Shown here: piece by piece, positions 16,758 through 27,900 of the stretch
Layout: each line of letters opens with the position of its first letter
Numbering within the stretch: position 1 is the first letter of the stretch
Source of the DNA: Bacteroidia bacterium
GTDB lineage: Bacteria; Bacteroidota; Bacteroidia; CAIKAF01
Assembly (NCBI GenBank): GCA_030427255.1
Contig: JAUHWY010000016.1
Span: forward strand, 1-64,000
Length of the DNA: 64,000 nucleotides
Direction: 5' to 3'
Program-made: the position numbers and the translations under genes
Notes under the pieces: generated by a model
The model's input: the letters and a program-made list of their open reading frames with translations, nothing else
Database searches by the model: none
What the model was told of the DNA's origin: nothing

Positions 16758-16836
16758 AGGTGAAAATTGTGGGAGTAAAAAAGAACGCTTGGTTCTTAGT
16801 AAGCAACAACCTCCCTTACCCAGACACGCCGGGACG

Positions 16837-16964
16837 AAAAAAAACCCTTTTCGCAGCTAACCCTTGATTGGGCTTAGCAGAAAAGAGTTGGTTTAAAAAA
16901 TGCCCTTAAGGGCAGATTTCTTACCTGGTTTTTTCCGGTGGGAGGCGGTGAAACCAAGAAATCT
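16837..16964 (-). promoter_or_regulatory. Structured 5' leader with serial hairpins and a U tract
   Basis: Transcribed leftward toward the ATG at 16757. First hairpin: AGATTTCTT and GGTTT (16964-16951) pair with AAACC and AAGAAATCT (16931-16914). Next is GCCCTTAAGGGC followed by T6. Then a stem 16885-16847 (CTTTTC-GCTAAGCCC with GGGTTAGC-GAAAAG) is followed by eight T. Two weaker hairpins lie nearer the ATG. The first hairpin starts almost exactly at the predicted transcription start. The design fits an attenuator or riboswitch-like leader, or a short RNA; no known class was recognised. Confidence 0.5.
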
Positions 16965-16968
16965 GAAA

Positions 16969-16999
16969 TAAATTTACAATGGCTTGTTCATAAATCAAA
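16969..16999 (-). promoter_or_regulatory. Promoter TTTG-N19-TAAATTTA
   Basis: On the minus strand TTTG (16999-16996) and TAAATTTA (16976-16969) are 19 bp apart, close to the Bacteroidota consensus with one mismatch. It would start RNA near 16963, about 205 nt before the ATG of the 1329-aa protein. Confidence 0.65.
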
Positions 17000-17095
17000 G
17001 GCCGTTACAAGGATTTAATACAGAAAAAACAGGAGCGAAATCTTACTTGTTTAGAAATGAGGTTTTTGTATGAATAGGCTAGGGGTGGATTTTTT

Positions 17096-17243
17096 GGGCC
17101 GCCATTTCCGGCCCTTACTTTTACTCCGCAGGGGAACAAGGCTTCAGCCAAACCCATGCAGGGAGCTTGCATGCGCGCCGCTCCTGCACGGGTGGCTTCA
17201 GACCTTGTTCCCCTTTGCGGGGTAATCGTGCGGTCCGGGGCGG
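17096..17243 (+). repeat. Nested palindromic intergenic element, copy B
   Basis: Begins GGGCCGCCATTTCCGGCCC and ends CGTGCGGTCCGGGGCGG. CCGCAGGGGAACAAGG pairs with CCTTGTTCCCCTTTGCGG, with further pairing inside (GAAGCC / GGCTTC-like arms). Both ends closely match copies A and C. This is the only copy between divergent genes rather than at a gene's 3' end. Confidence 0.8.
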
Positions 17244-17499
17244 TAAATCTGTGTGGTGCGTGTTCCTAAAGGTAGATTACTGTACCTACTTATATAAAAT
17301 CTCTTTGGGACATTATTCAGCTTTCTGGCATCTCTTTTTGGGCCATTATTTTCAACCTTTTTTTCTCTGGACTTAGGCGTTAAATGTTAAAAAAGCTTCA
17401 TAAAAGCCCTTAAAATAAGGGGTTTCCTAAAAATGGAAACGGTAAGCTTTTGTTTTTCCAACAAATGGAAATTAACTCCAATATGACTACGAAAATGTC

Positions 17500-17530
17500 T
17501 TGATGGAGCTAAGTTGATGGCCTAGGTTTG
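17500..17530 (+). promoter_or_regulatory. Promoter TTG-N20-TAGGTTTG
   Basis: TTG at 17500-17502 and TAGGTTTG at 17523-17530 fit the consensus with a 20-bp spacer. RNA would start near 17536. The 90-nt leader has a GC-rich hairpin (GGCC-GGCTT with AAGCC-GGCC, about 17570-17613) just before the start codon. The rest of 17244-17499 shows only A/T-rich sequence and no gene. Confidence 0.65.
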
Positions 17531-17625
17531 TATCGTCATAAAAGACATAGCAAAATAATAAGCTTGGGCCGGAGGCTTTCATCTCAAGAAAAATAAGCCG
17601 AGGCCGGGGTTAAAAAACAGGAATT

Positions 17626-20600
17626 ATGCAACGTATATTTTTGGTTGCTCTGGCAATGCTTTGCATGCGGGCTGACCTCCTCATGTCTCAAACTACCTTC
17701 GACGAATCGGCCTCTACTTGGGGTGTTTCCAATAATCGGGATAAGGATGGCGGCATTGCTTTCGGCGACTTTGACCGGGATGGAGATGACGATGTGCTGG
17801 TAAATACTTCTTCAAGTAGCTCCTCCAATGGATATACTAGATTGTATCGAAACGATGGAACCCACTTTACGGATGTTACCGATGCCTTAGCAGAAGAGTT
17901 GGAGGATGAAGTTCGAGACCGGCAAGCGCTTTTTGCCGATTTTAACAACGATGGGTATTTAGACATACTAAGGTCTCTTGGTACTTCCGGTTCAGGAAGT
18001 GACCGCCTTCAACTTTTTTTATTCAACAACAACACCGGTGGACCTTACAACAACACCTTTGGCGATGGGTTCGGGGATGATGATCCCATAGGCATTGGTG
18101 AGGGCGGTGGCGTAGACATTTCTGTGGATGACGCCAATTTTGAAGGCGTAAATGCTTTTGACATGGATGGGGACGGCGATTTGGATATCCTTATCGAAAA
18201 CCACTCTTACGGCATTGACATTCTTCGTAATAACCTTATTGATCATATTACAGGAAATAAAACAGTAGTTACTCCCTCCACTCATTTTACGCATATTACC
18301 CCCGGAAGCGGCACTTCCTTAGGGTTGCAACAATCGGGTGGAGGCTTAGAAGGAGACTACAGCGCAGTGGGCGATTTGGACAACGACGGTTGGGTCGACT
18401 TGGTTGCCCGCAAACGCAATGGAAACGATGTTTACTTTTCTACCGGAAACGGCTTTACAGGGGGAATTGACCTCCAAAACGCAGACAACAACGACAAAGG
18501 AGGTATTGGCCTTTACGACTTGGACAACGACGGCGATTTGGATATTGTTTGGACTTCAGACCCCGGGAATTACATTTACAGGAACAATGGCGACCGCACA
18601 TTTACTCTAATGAACAATGCTTTGGGAGGTTCTTTCCAAGGCAATGGCGGCGTAGACGGCGTGGCTGGTGGCGATGTGGACAACGATGGGGACATCGATT
18701 TGTTTTTTACAGACAATAATGGCTCTGTCTTGTTTATCAATAACTTGTTAGGCCCGGGATCAAACGGCGCCTTCTCCTTTACCGACCACAATTTTGTCAA
18801 TTCCGGAACAAATACCCACAATGGGGAGGGGGTGGCCATGGCGGATGTGGACGGAGACGGTGACTTAGACATTTTTGAAATCAAAGATGGTAACAACAGC
18901 TCCAGCCGTAGCGACAGGTTGTGGATCAATCGCTTGTATGACGGAGCAACACCACAGGGGGCTAAGGCTTACCTCACCGTTGATGTTAAAGAAATACGCA
19001 CCCATCGCATGTCCGGCGGTCTAGATCGCCCGGCAAATGGGGCCATGGTGGTACTTAAGGATTGCAATGGAAATATTCTTTCCGGTGTGCGCATGGTGGA
19101 CGGAGGCTCAGGTCATGGAAGTCAAAATAGCCAACGGCTTCATTTTGGTTTGCCTAATGGCCCCAACCATCTATACACGGTAGAAGTTCGGTACCCCAAT
19201 GAGCAAACCTATCCGGGCTTGGTGCAGCCTGTGGTTTCCAAAGCGATAAATCCGGCGCTTGCAGGAACAAACCATTTAGAGGTTCTTCCCCACGAACCCA
19301 ATGTGGCTTGCGAGGGCTACTTAGATAACGATCGCGACGGAATAATTAACCTTACCGATCTTGACGACGATAACGACGGGATCCTAGACGTGGAAGAAGT
19401 GTGTGGAGCAGGTGCCGCTAACTATAGTTGCCTTAGCACCTTGATTTTTGATTCCGGAAATAATGCCGTAAACCCTTCCGGTGACCTTGATGGTGACGGA
19501 GTGCCCAATGCTTTGGATTCCAGAGACCCGAACTTTACAAACACCTGTGCCGATTTGAACTTGGATGGTCGTTGCGATGCTTTAGATGCAAGGTTGGATG
19601 CAGATGGGGACGGCATTCCTAACTTTTTTGACCTCGACACCGATGGCGACGGACTTACTGACCTCTTAGAGGCGGGTGGTTTAGATTCTTTGGGGGCAGG
19701 AACCATAATGGGAAACTTTGTAGACAACAATGGAAACGGTTTGCACGACACCTACGATGCAAATAATGGAGGCTTCAGTTTGGCTTTGACCGATACCGAT
19801 CAAGACAATATCCCCGACTTTTTAGATTTAGACAGCGATAACGATGGCATTGCCGATGTGTTGGAAAGCAATGGAACAGATGCCGATGGAGACGGGCGGG
19901 TAGACGGAACCGCGGATGCTGATAGAGATGGCTTAATTGACGCAGTAGACGCCGACACAAACAACGATGGAATTGTCGACAATGCGGCAGGGGTGCTTTT
20001 GCGCACAGGGCTGGATTCGAACAACGACGGCGCTCCGGATGCTTGGCCCTTTTCCGACAACGATCAGGACTTCCTACCCGCTTTTCGCGACTTAGACAGC
20101 GACAACGACGGTTTGGCTGATTTGGCCGAAGCCGGTGGAGTGGACACCAATGGAGATGGCAGAGTAGATCTTTTTGCAGATGCGGATGAAGACGGATTAG
20201 TGGATACCTACGACTTGGATCAAGGCGGAAATCCATTGCAAAACCCGGATCAGGATGGAGATTTGATTCCGGACAGCAGAGACCTAGACAGCGATAACGA
20301 TGGTTTGGCCGATATTTTGGAAGCCGGCGGAGAGGATTTGAATAATGACGGAATGATCGATGGCCTTTTTGCCGATGCCGACGCAGATGGCTTTTCTGAC
20401 TTGGTTGACGGAGATGCCGACAACGACGGAACCCCAGAAAATACAGCTTCCGTTCTAGTCCTTACACAAAGTGATGTAAATAATGACGGCCGGCCGGAAG
20501 GCTATGTAAGCGGAGATTTTGACCTGGATGGTATGTTGAATAGTGCCGACTTAGACAGCGACAACGATGGAATTCTAGATGCGCGCGAAAATGAATTCGA

Positions 20601-21732
20601 CGATGGGGATTTCAATGGCACCGTGGATGGAGCGCCAACCGCCGGTGCTAAAGCCAACGGATGGAGCAACTTGTTTGACGGTTTAGTTGGCGGCAATACT
20701 CCGGCACGTCCCAATACCGATGGAGATGCCCTTCCTAATTTCCTGGATATTGACACCGATGGCGATGGTATTGTAGACTTGGTTGAGGGCCAATCCACGG
20801 CAGGTTTTGTGGCCCCCCAGCGTGTAGACAGCGACAGAGATGGTATTGACAATGCCTTTGACAACGACAATGCCGCTTTTGCAGGGGGCGCAAACAATGG
20901 AATTACACCGGTCAATACCGATGGCCCCGGCTCCTACCCAGATTTTATAGATACCGATTCAGACAACGACAATATCCCGGATGCTGTTGAGGCTTGGGAT
21001 GCCAATGGCGATGGTGTGATTAGTGGTTCAGAACCCCAAGTGGTCAGCCCTGCAGATGCCGATAACGATGGCTTGGACGATGTGTTTGACCAAATCAACA
21101 GAAACGGCAACCCCGGATTTAATCCTTTGAATAACAGCAATCCAATTGGCTTTCCCGACAACCAAGCTCCCGGAGGAGACCGCGACTGGAGAGACTCAGG
21201 GCCAATTACACCGCTTCCTTTGGTATGGGGTGATTTTGAAGCTGTTTGGAGCGGAATGGATGCACAACTCAACTGGAGTACCCTAACTGAAATCAACACC
21301 AGTCATTTTGAAATTCAGCATAGCTCGGATATGGTGCATTGGCAGGTCATCGGAGAAACCGACGCTGCCGGCTATTCCGCAACAACACTAAGCTATGCCT
21401 TTACCCACAAAAACCCCGGAACCGGCGTGCATTACTACCGATTGCGTCAGATTGATTTCGATGGGGCTTTTGACTTTTCTGAAATCCGAAGCCTTAGTTC
21501 GGACGAAAATTCAGGAGCCCAATGGTGGCTGGTTTATCCCAATCCGGTAAAAAGTGTAGTTCAAATCAACGACTTTTCCGGGACATATAAGGTGGTGGAT
21601 TTGAGCGGTAAAGTCATCAAAATTGGACAAACGGGTCAATCTTTAAACCTTTCGGACTTGTCAAAAGGTGTTTATATTTTGGAATTAGAGCAAAATGGAC
21701 TGGTTCAGTACAGCCGAATTTTGAAAAATTAA
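17626..21732 (+). CDS. Giant VCBS/ASPIC/TSP3-repeat T9SS type A protein
   Basis: 1368 aa. Signal peptide to about residue 21. Residues 22-450 hold FG-GAP/VCBS beta-propeller repeats (GIAFGDFDRDGDDDVLV, AFDMDGDGDLDILIEN, VGDLDNDGWVDLVARK). Residues 455-550 are an ASPIC/UnbV domain (LKDCNGNILSGVRMVDGGSG, HFGLPNG). Residues 555-1170 are thrombospondin type 3 repeats, each with the calcium loop DxDxDGxxD (DLDSDNDGLADLAEAGG). Then comes a beta-sandwich common in Bacteroidota (LNWSTLTEINTSHFEIQHS) and a type A sorting domain (VYPNPVKSVVQI, KGVYILEL). It should be a stiff calcium-binding surface protein. The next gene is its enlarged tandem paralogue. Confidence 0.9.
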   Translation: MQRIFLVALAMLCMRADLLMSQTTFDESASTWGVSNNRDKDGGIAFGDFDRDGDDDVLVNTSSSSSSNGYTRLYRNDGTHFTDVTDALAEELEDEVRDRQALFADFNNDGYLDILRSLGTSGSGSDRLQLFLFNNNTGGPYNNTFGDGFGDDDPIGIGEGGGVDISVDDANFEGVNAFDMDGDGDLDILIENHSYGIDILRNNLIDHITGNKTVVTPSTHFTHITPGSGTSLGLQQSGGGLEGDYSAVGDLDNDGWVDLVARKRNGNDVYFSTGNGFTGGIDLQNADNNDKGGIGLYDLDNDGDLDIVWTSDPGNYIYRNNGDRTFTLMNNALGGSFQGNGGVDGVAGGDVDNDGDIDLFFTDNNGSVLFINNLLGPGSNGAFSFTDHNFVNSGTNTHNGEGVAMADVDGDGDLDIFEIKDGNNSSSRSDRLWINRLYDGATPQGAKAYLTVDVKEIRTHRMSGGLDRPANGAMVVLKDCNGNILSGVRMVDGGSGHGSQNSQRLHFGLPNGPNHLYTVEVRYPNEQTYPGLVQPVVSKAINPALAGTNHLEVLPHEPNVACEGYLDNDRDGIINLTDLDDDNDGILDVEEVCGAGAANYSCLSTLIFDSGNNAVNPSGDLDGDGVPNALDSRDPNFTNTCADLNLDGRCDALDARLDADGDGIPNFFDLDTDGDGLTDLLEAGGLDSLGAGTIMGNFVDNNGNGLHDTYDANNGGFSLALTDTDQDNIPDFLDLDSDNDGIADVLESNGTDADGDGRVDGTADADRDGLIDAVDADTNNDGIVDNAAGVLLRTGLDSNNDGAPDAWPFSDNDQDFLPAFRDLDSDNDGLADLAEAGGVDTNGDGRVDLFADADEDGLVDTYDLDQGGNPLQNPDQDGDLIPDSRDLDSDNDGLADILEAGGEDLNNDGMIDGLFADADADGFSDLVDGDADNDGTPENTASVLVLTQSDVNNDGRPEGYVSGDFDLDGMLNSADLDSDNDGILDARENEFDDGDFNGTVDGAPTAGAKANGWSNLFDGLVGGNTPARPNTDGDALPNFLDIDTDGDGIVDLVEGQSTAGFVAPQRVDSDRDGIDNAFDNDNAAFAGGANNGITPVNTDGPGSYPDFIDTDSDNDNIPDAVEAWDANGDGVISGSEPQVVSPADADNDGLDDVFDQINRNGNPGFNPLNNSNPIGFPDNQAPGGDRDWRDSGPITPLPLVWGDFEAVWSGMDAQLNWSTLTEINTSHFEIQHSSDMVHWQVIGETDAAGYSATTLSYAFTHKNPGTGVHYYRLRQIDFDGAFDFSEIRSLSSDENSGAQWWLVYPNPVKSVVQINDFSGTYKVVDLSGKVIKIGQTGQSLNLSDLSKGVYILELEQNGLVQYSRILKN

Positions 21733-21837
21733 GGATTATATAGCTCTAATACCGCCCGTTTTGGATTATTTTCCAAAAAATGGAAATATATTCCAAATGT
21801 AAAACACCGAAGGTTTACTATCGCACAATTGCGGAGA

Positions 21838-21845
21838 TATATTTG
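21838..21845 (+). promoter_or_regulatory. Putative -7 box before the 2118-aa gene
   Basis: TATATTTG at 21838-21845 fits TAnnTTTG, 87 bp before the ATG at 21933. The -33 region has GTTTAC rather than TTG. It suggests the second paralogue has its own promoter in the 200-bp gap after the first. Confidence 0.45.
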
Positions 21846-21932
21846 GGAAACAAGTAAACCAACCCGAAGAGTGAGGATGCGTGCTATCCCAAAAAGATAT
21901 TTCTCGCTCGTCGGCCTAGAACCCAAATAGTT

Positions 21933-24900
21933 ATGCAACGATATTCGATGCGTTGGCTCTATGCCTTAATGTTCATTTGCCTTGCCACTTCAAGTTTCGG
22001 CCAAACAACCAACCAATTCAGCGAAAGTGCAGCGTCTTGGAATGTAGATATTGGAGGAAACAAAGACGGTGGGGTGGCCTTCGGAGACTATGACGACGAT
22101 GGCGATCCTGACATTTTTCTAAACACCAACAACGGAACCGGCGACTCCCGAGTTTACCGAAACGACGGAACTTCTTATACCGATGTAACCACCACCGTGG
22201 CAAATGGTTTGTTAAGCCAAACCATGGAACGTCAGGCGGTCTGGGCAGATTTTAATAACGACGGCCGCAAAGACTTTGCCCGTTCCTTAGGGTCATCCGG
22301 AGGTTCCGACAAAATCCAAATATGGCTCAGTAACCCGGGCCCTACCTTTGGAGATGGTGCAGGGGGAACTACTCCCATTACCGTTCGTGCTTCCGGTGGC
22401 ATCATTAACATTGGCGCAAACAACATCGAAGGTTTGGGAGCCATTGACTTCGATGGCGATGGAGACCTTGACATCATGATTGAAAACCATAACTATGGTA
22501 TCGATTTGTTGAGGAACAACCGCATCAACCATACCACAGGAGCCTTGGTTGCGGTTACTCCGGCCACGCATTTTACCATCATTACCACAGGTTGTGGAGA
22601 CCCCTGCTACGGCCTAGATCAATCCGCCACCGATGGTGACTATTCTGCGGTGGGCGATATGGACAACGACGGCTGGGTGGACATTGTGGCTAGAAAGCAC
22701 GATGGAGACGATGTGTACTACAATACAGGAACCAGTTTTGGTTTTGCCACCAACTTAGATGATGCAGCAAATGGGGACAAAGGAGGCATTGGCCTATACG
22801 ACCTCGATAACGACGGAGATTTGGATATTGTTTGGACATCTGCTCCAGGCAACCGAATTTACCGAAACAACGGAGACCGCACCTGGACCGATATGACCAC
22901 CGCCTTTGATGCGAGCTTTAGAACAAATACAGCTGTGGATGGAGTAACCGGTGGAGATATAGACAACGACGGCGATATTGACTTGTTCTTTACAGACAAT
23001 GGCTCCAGCTTTATGTTCATAAACCAACTGAACGACCCGGTTGCCGGGCCAAATACCGGAAGTACTTTTGACTTTAACAATTACAGTTTTGTTGCTTCCG
23101 GAACCAACAACGGCGACGGCGAAGGTTGTGCCATGGCCGATGTAGACGGCGATGGCGATTTGGACATTTATGTGAACATTAATGGCTCAGCCAATAAGCT
23201 TTGGATAAATAACCTCTACAATGGAGCTACTCCATTTGCCAACAAAAACTACATCGAAGTAGATATTTCTGAAATTCGTCCCAACTTAATGACCGGCGGA
23301 AACAATCGCCCATACATTGGTGCAACCGCCGTGTTGAAGGATTGCTCAGGCAACATCATTGGTCCGCTCCAAAGCGTAGATGGTGGATCCGGGCATGGAA
23401 GCCAAAACGAGGCTACCTTGCACTTTGGCTTACCCAACGGAAACAATGCCCTCTATTTTGTGGAGATTGCCTTCCCGAACGAATTGACCTATTCTACACC
23501 TTCCACAAGGCGCTTGATTGTTTCCAAAGCAATAAATCCTACCATTGCAGGTACGGCCCAAATGGAAGTGCTTCCCCATGAGCCGGATATTTCATGCGAC
23601 AATTACTTCGACAACGACGGCGATGGCGTTTACAACCCCGATGATTTAGACGACGATAACGATGGAATTCCTGATTACATTGAAATTTGCGGCCCTTCTG
23701 CAACCGATTTCTCTTGCCTTGCCGGAATCTTAACGGATGGCGTAAATCCCTTGGATCCCTCCGGTGACGAAGATGGCGATGGAATTCCCAATTACATAGA
23801 TGCCCGTGACCCCGGTGTGGTTCATGCCGCTTGCGTTGATGCTAACCTTGATGGGTACTGCGATGCCATTAATCCTGCTTTGGATGCGGATCAAGACAGC
23901 ATTCCCGATTTCTTTGACCTCGATACCGACAACGATGGAGTGGCCGATATTATTGAAGCCGGTGGCGTGGATACCGACGGCGACGGCCGCGTAGACGGTG
24001 CATTTGCCGATGGCGATAACGATGGCCTCCACAACACCTACGATACCGACAACGGAGGAGATGACATTGCTTTCCTTGATTCCGATGGCGACGGTATTTA
24101 CAATTTTGAAGATTTGGACTCCGACAACGACGGTATTCCTGATGTCATTGAAATGGGAGGTACCGATGCAAATGACGATGGCCGTCAAGACGAAACCGCC
24201 GATAGCGACCGGGACGGTTTGGACGATGCCATTGATGGCGATGTGGGCAACGACGGAACCGCAGAAAATACGGCAGCAGCTCTTGTGCTTACAGGCACGG
24301 ATACAGATGCCGATGGACGACCAAACTCAATTACCCGCGGGGATGTGGATGGCGACGGATACCCTAGCTTTATTGACCTGGATTCCGACAACGATGGAAA
24401 ACAAGACATCATTGAAGCAGGTGGAGTTGATGCCAACGATGATGGCGTAGTAGATGGGGCCTTCTCCGACCCGGATGGGGACGGATTACACACCACCTAC
24501 GATGCCAACGATGGGGGAACTTCTATCGACAACACAGATTCCGACAACGATGGCATTCCCGATGCCCTTTCTTTGGATTCCGATGGCGATGGTATTCCGG
24601 ATATTATTGAAATGGACGGAATCGATACCGACGGAAACGGTATGGTAGATGGCGCTTATACCGACACAGATACCGATGGTTGGCATGACTTCTACGATCC
24701 CAATAATGGAGGTTTCGCCATTTCGGATCCCGATACCGATGGCGATGGAATTCGTGACGTAATTGACTTGGATACCGACAACGACGGAATTCCGGACGTA
24801 ATTGAAGTGGGAGGTACCGACGCCAACGACGATGGCCGCCTTGATGCGACTGCTGATACCGATAACGACGGCTTGGACGATTCCGTGGATTCCGATATAG

Positions 24901-27900
24901 GCAACGACAATACCGCAGAGAACACCTCTTTGGCCCTTCGTTTAACCGGAGGCGATGGAACTACCGTAGACGGAGCCCCGGATACCTATGTGAATGGCGA
25001 TACCGATGGCGACGGCCAGCAAGACGAACATGACTTAGATTCCGATGGCGATGGAATCCCTGATATTATTGAAGCCGGTGGCATCGATACCGATGGAAAT
25101 GGTACCGTAGATGGTGCATTTGCCGATGGCGATGGCGACGGTTTGCACAGCACCTATGACCCCGACGACGGTGGACATGCCATCGAAAACCGCGACTCCG
25201 ACGGAGACGGGGTGCTTAACTTCAAAGACCTCGATTCGGACAACGACGGCATTACCGACGTAACTGAAGCAGGGGGTACCGATGGCAATCAAGACGGCAT
25301 TCTAGATCCAACAGGCGATGCAGACAACGATGGCCTTGACGATGCCGTTGACCCGGATGCCGATGGAAACGGCTCCCTCGAAAGTCCTAACGCTCCATTG
25401 TTTACCACAGGGGGCGATGGCACAACCGTAGATGGTGCGCCGGAAAGCTACGTTACCATTACCGGCAAACAAAACCCCAATCCCGATGGAGACCTATTTG
25501 CCAATCCTTACGATAAGGACTCCGACGGCGATGGCCTTACCGACCTTGCAGAGGCCGGAGGCGTGGACACCAATGGCGACGGTACTGTAGACGGCGCATT
25601 TTCCGATTCGGACGAGGATGGTCTCCATGATACCTACGACGTGAACGACGGCGGCGACCATTTGATCCCTGTTAATTCTGATGCAGATCTTTTAGTAGAC
25701 TACCTTGACCTAGATTCGGACAACGACGGAATTACTGATGTAGCCGAGTCTGGAGGAACCGATGCCGACGACAATGGCATTCAGGATGGGGCAGCAGATA
25801 CCGACAACGACGGACTACAAGATGCTGTAGACGGTGATGTTGGAAATGATGGCGTGGCAGAGAATACGGCAGCTGCCCTTATTCTTACAGGTACCGATAC
25901 CGACAGCGATGGCATTCCCAACAGCTTGACCCGTGGAGACCTTGATGGCGACAACCGTTTCAATTTCCGAGATCTTGATGCCGACAACGATGGAGTTCAA
26001 GATATACTCGAAGCCGGTGGCGTAGATGCCAACAACGACGGAATTGTAGACGGAGCTTTTGCCGACCCCGACAACGACGGCCTACACACTACCTACGATG
26101 CCAACAATGGGGGTACAGCTATTGATAATACCGATACCGATGGAGACAATATTCCCAACGCCAGGTCTTTGGATAGCGACGGCGACGGTATTCCCGACCT
26201 TATCGAATACGGCGGAATCGATACCGATGGCAATGGACTCATTGATGGAGCCATGGCAGATGGAGATACCGACGGTTGGCACGATCTCTACGACGTAAAC
26301 GATGGAGGTTTTGCTATTCCTCAAACCGACTTTGACGGCGATGGTATTCTTGACGCCCTTGATTTAGATTCCGACAACGACGGCATTCCGGATGTACTTG
26401 AGGCCGGTGGCCTGGATGCTAATGACGATGGTATATTGGACGCTACAGCAGATACCGATAACGATGGCTTAGACGATTCCAAAGACTCCGATATTGGCAA
26501 CGACAATACCGCTGAAAACACCGCTATTGCAGCTCGTCTTACCGGAGGGGATGGAGTCTCCGTAGATGGACGACCCGAAAGCTTTACCCGCGGCGATGGC
26601 GATGGCGACAACCTACGGAGCGAAAACGACCTCGACAGCGATAACGACGGAATTACCGACCTTATTGAGGCGCGCGGAGTAGATACCAATGGAGATGGTA
26701 TTGTGGATGGCCTCTTTTCGGATGGCGATAGCGATGGCTTGCACGACACCTACGATGCCAACGACGGTGGAGACGCAATAAACTTCCCCGATTCCGACAA
26801 CGACGACATACCGAATACACAAGACCTGGACAGCGACAACGATGGATACCCGGATATTCTTGAAGTTGGAGGTACCGATGCAGACAACGACGGCATGGTG
26901 GATGCTGTTGGCGATATCGACAACGACGGCTTAATCGATGCGCTTGACGGCGATGTAGGCAACGATGGTACAACCGAAAATACGGCCGGTGCAAGTGTAA
27001 TTTCAGGTGTGGATGGCGATTTCGATGGTATTCCTGACAATTACATCCGAGGCGACTTCGACTTAGATGGTTTCTTGAACAGCCAAGACTTGGATTCCGA
27101 CAACGACGGCATCTTGGATGTAAGAGAAAACAACTTTGCCGATTCCAATTACGATGGCATTGCAGATGGGGCCCCAACAGGAGGTGCTAAGGCCAATGGT
27201 TGGAGCGATGCCTTTGATGGAAATGCGGGCGGTTCTTTCCCCAATCCCCTAAATAACGACTTAAATACTGCCGGTGCCAATGGCGATGCCAACCTGAATT
27301 ACTTGGATATTGATTCGGACAACGATGGTATCCCTGACATCATTGAAGGACAATCTACCGCCGGTTTTATTGCCCCTGCCGGAGCTGATGCCGATGGTGA
27401 CGGTATTGACGACGCCTTTGACAACAACGACGCTGAGTTTGGCGGAGATCCCAACAATGGCATTGCGCCTGTAAACACCGAAGGACCCGGATCTATTCCC
27501 GATTACATTGACTTTGACTCCGACAACGACGGCATCTACGACGATTTGGAAGGGTGGGATGCCAATGCCAATGGAGTGTTGGATGGCCCTGAGCCTTATT
27601 GGTCCGGCGTGGATTCGGACGGCGACGGTTTAGACGATGTCTATGATGCCATTGTGCGAGGTTCTGACCCGGGAAATAATCCCCTGAATAGCGCTACCCC
27701 CATCGGCTTCCCCGACAACCAAGCTCCGGGCGGTGACCGCGACTGGAGAGATCCGGGCCCAATTACCCCTCTTCCTTTGGTTTGGGGAGCCTTCACCGCA
27801 GAGTGGATGGGACAACAAGGCTTGTTGCAATGGACCACCCTTTCCGAAATAAACACCAGTCACTTCGAAATATGGCACAGTACAGATTTAGAAAACTGGA

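Noticed and set aside
21729-21938. Minus-strand frame of 69 residues between the two giant genes
   Set aside because: No signal, motif or start context; it overlaps the likely promoter and leader of the 2118-aa gene.
23730-27177. Long minus-strand frames (up to about 170 residues) opposite the thrombospondin-type repeats
   Set aside because: They mirror the periodic GAC/GAT-rich coding strand, giving Ser/Pro/Ile-rich repeats with no start context or family match.
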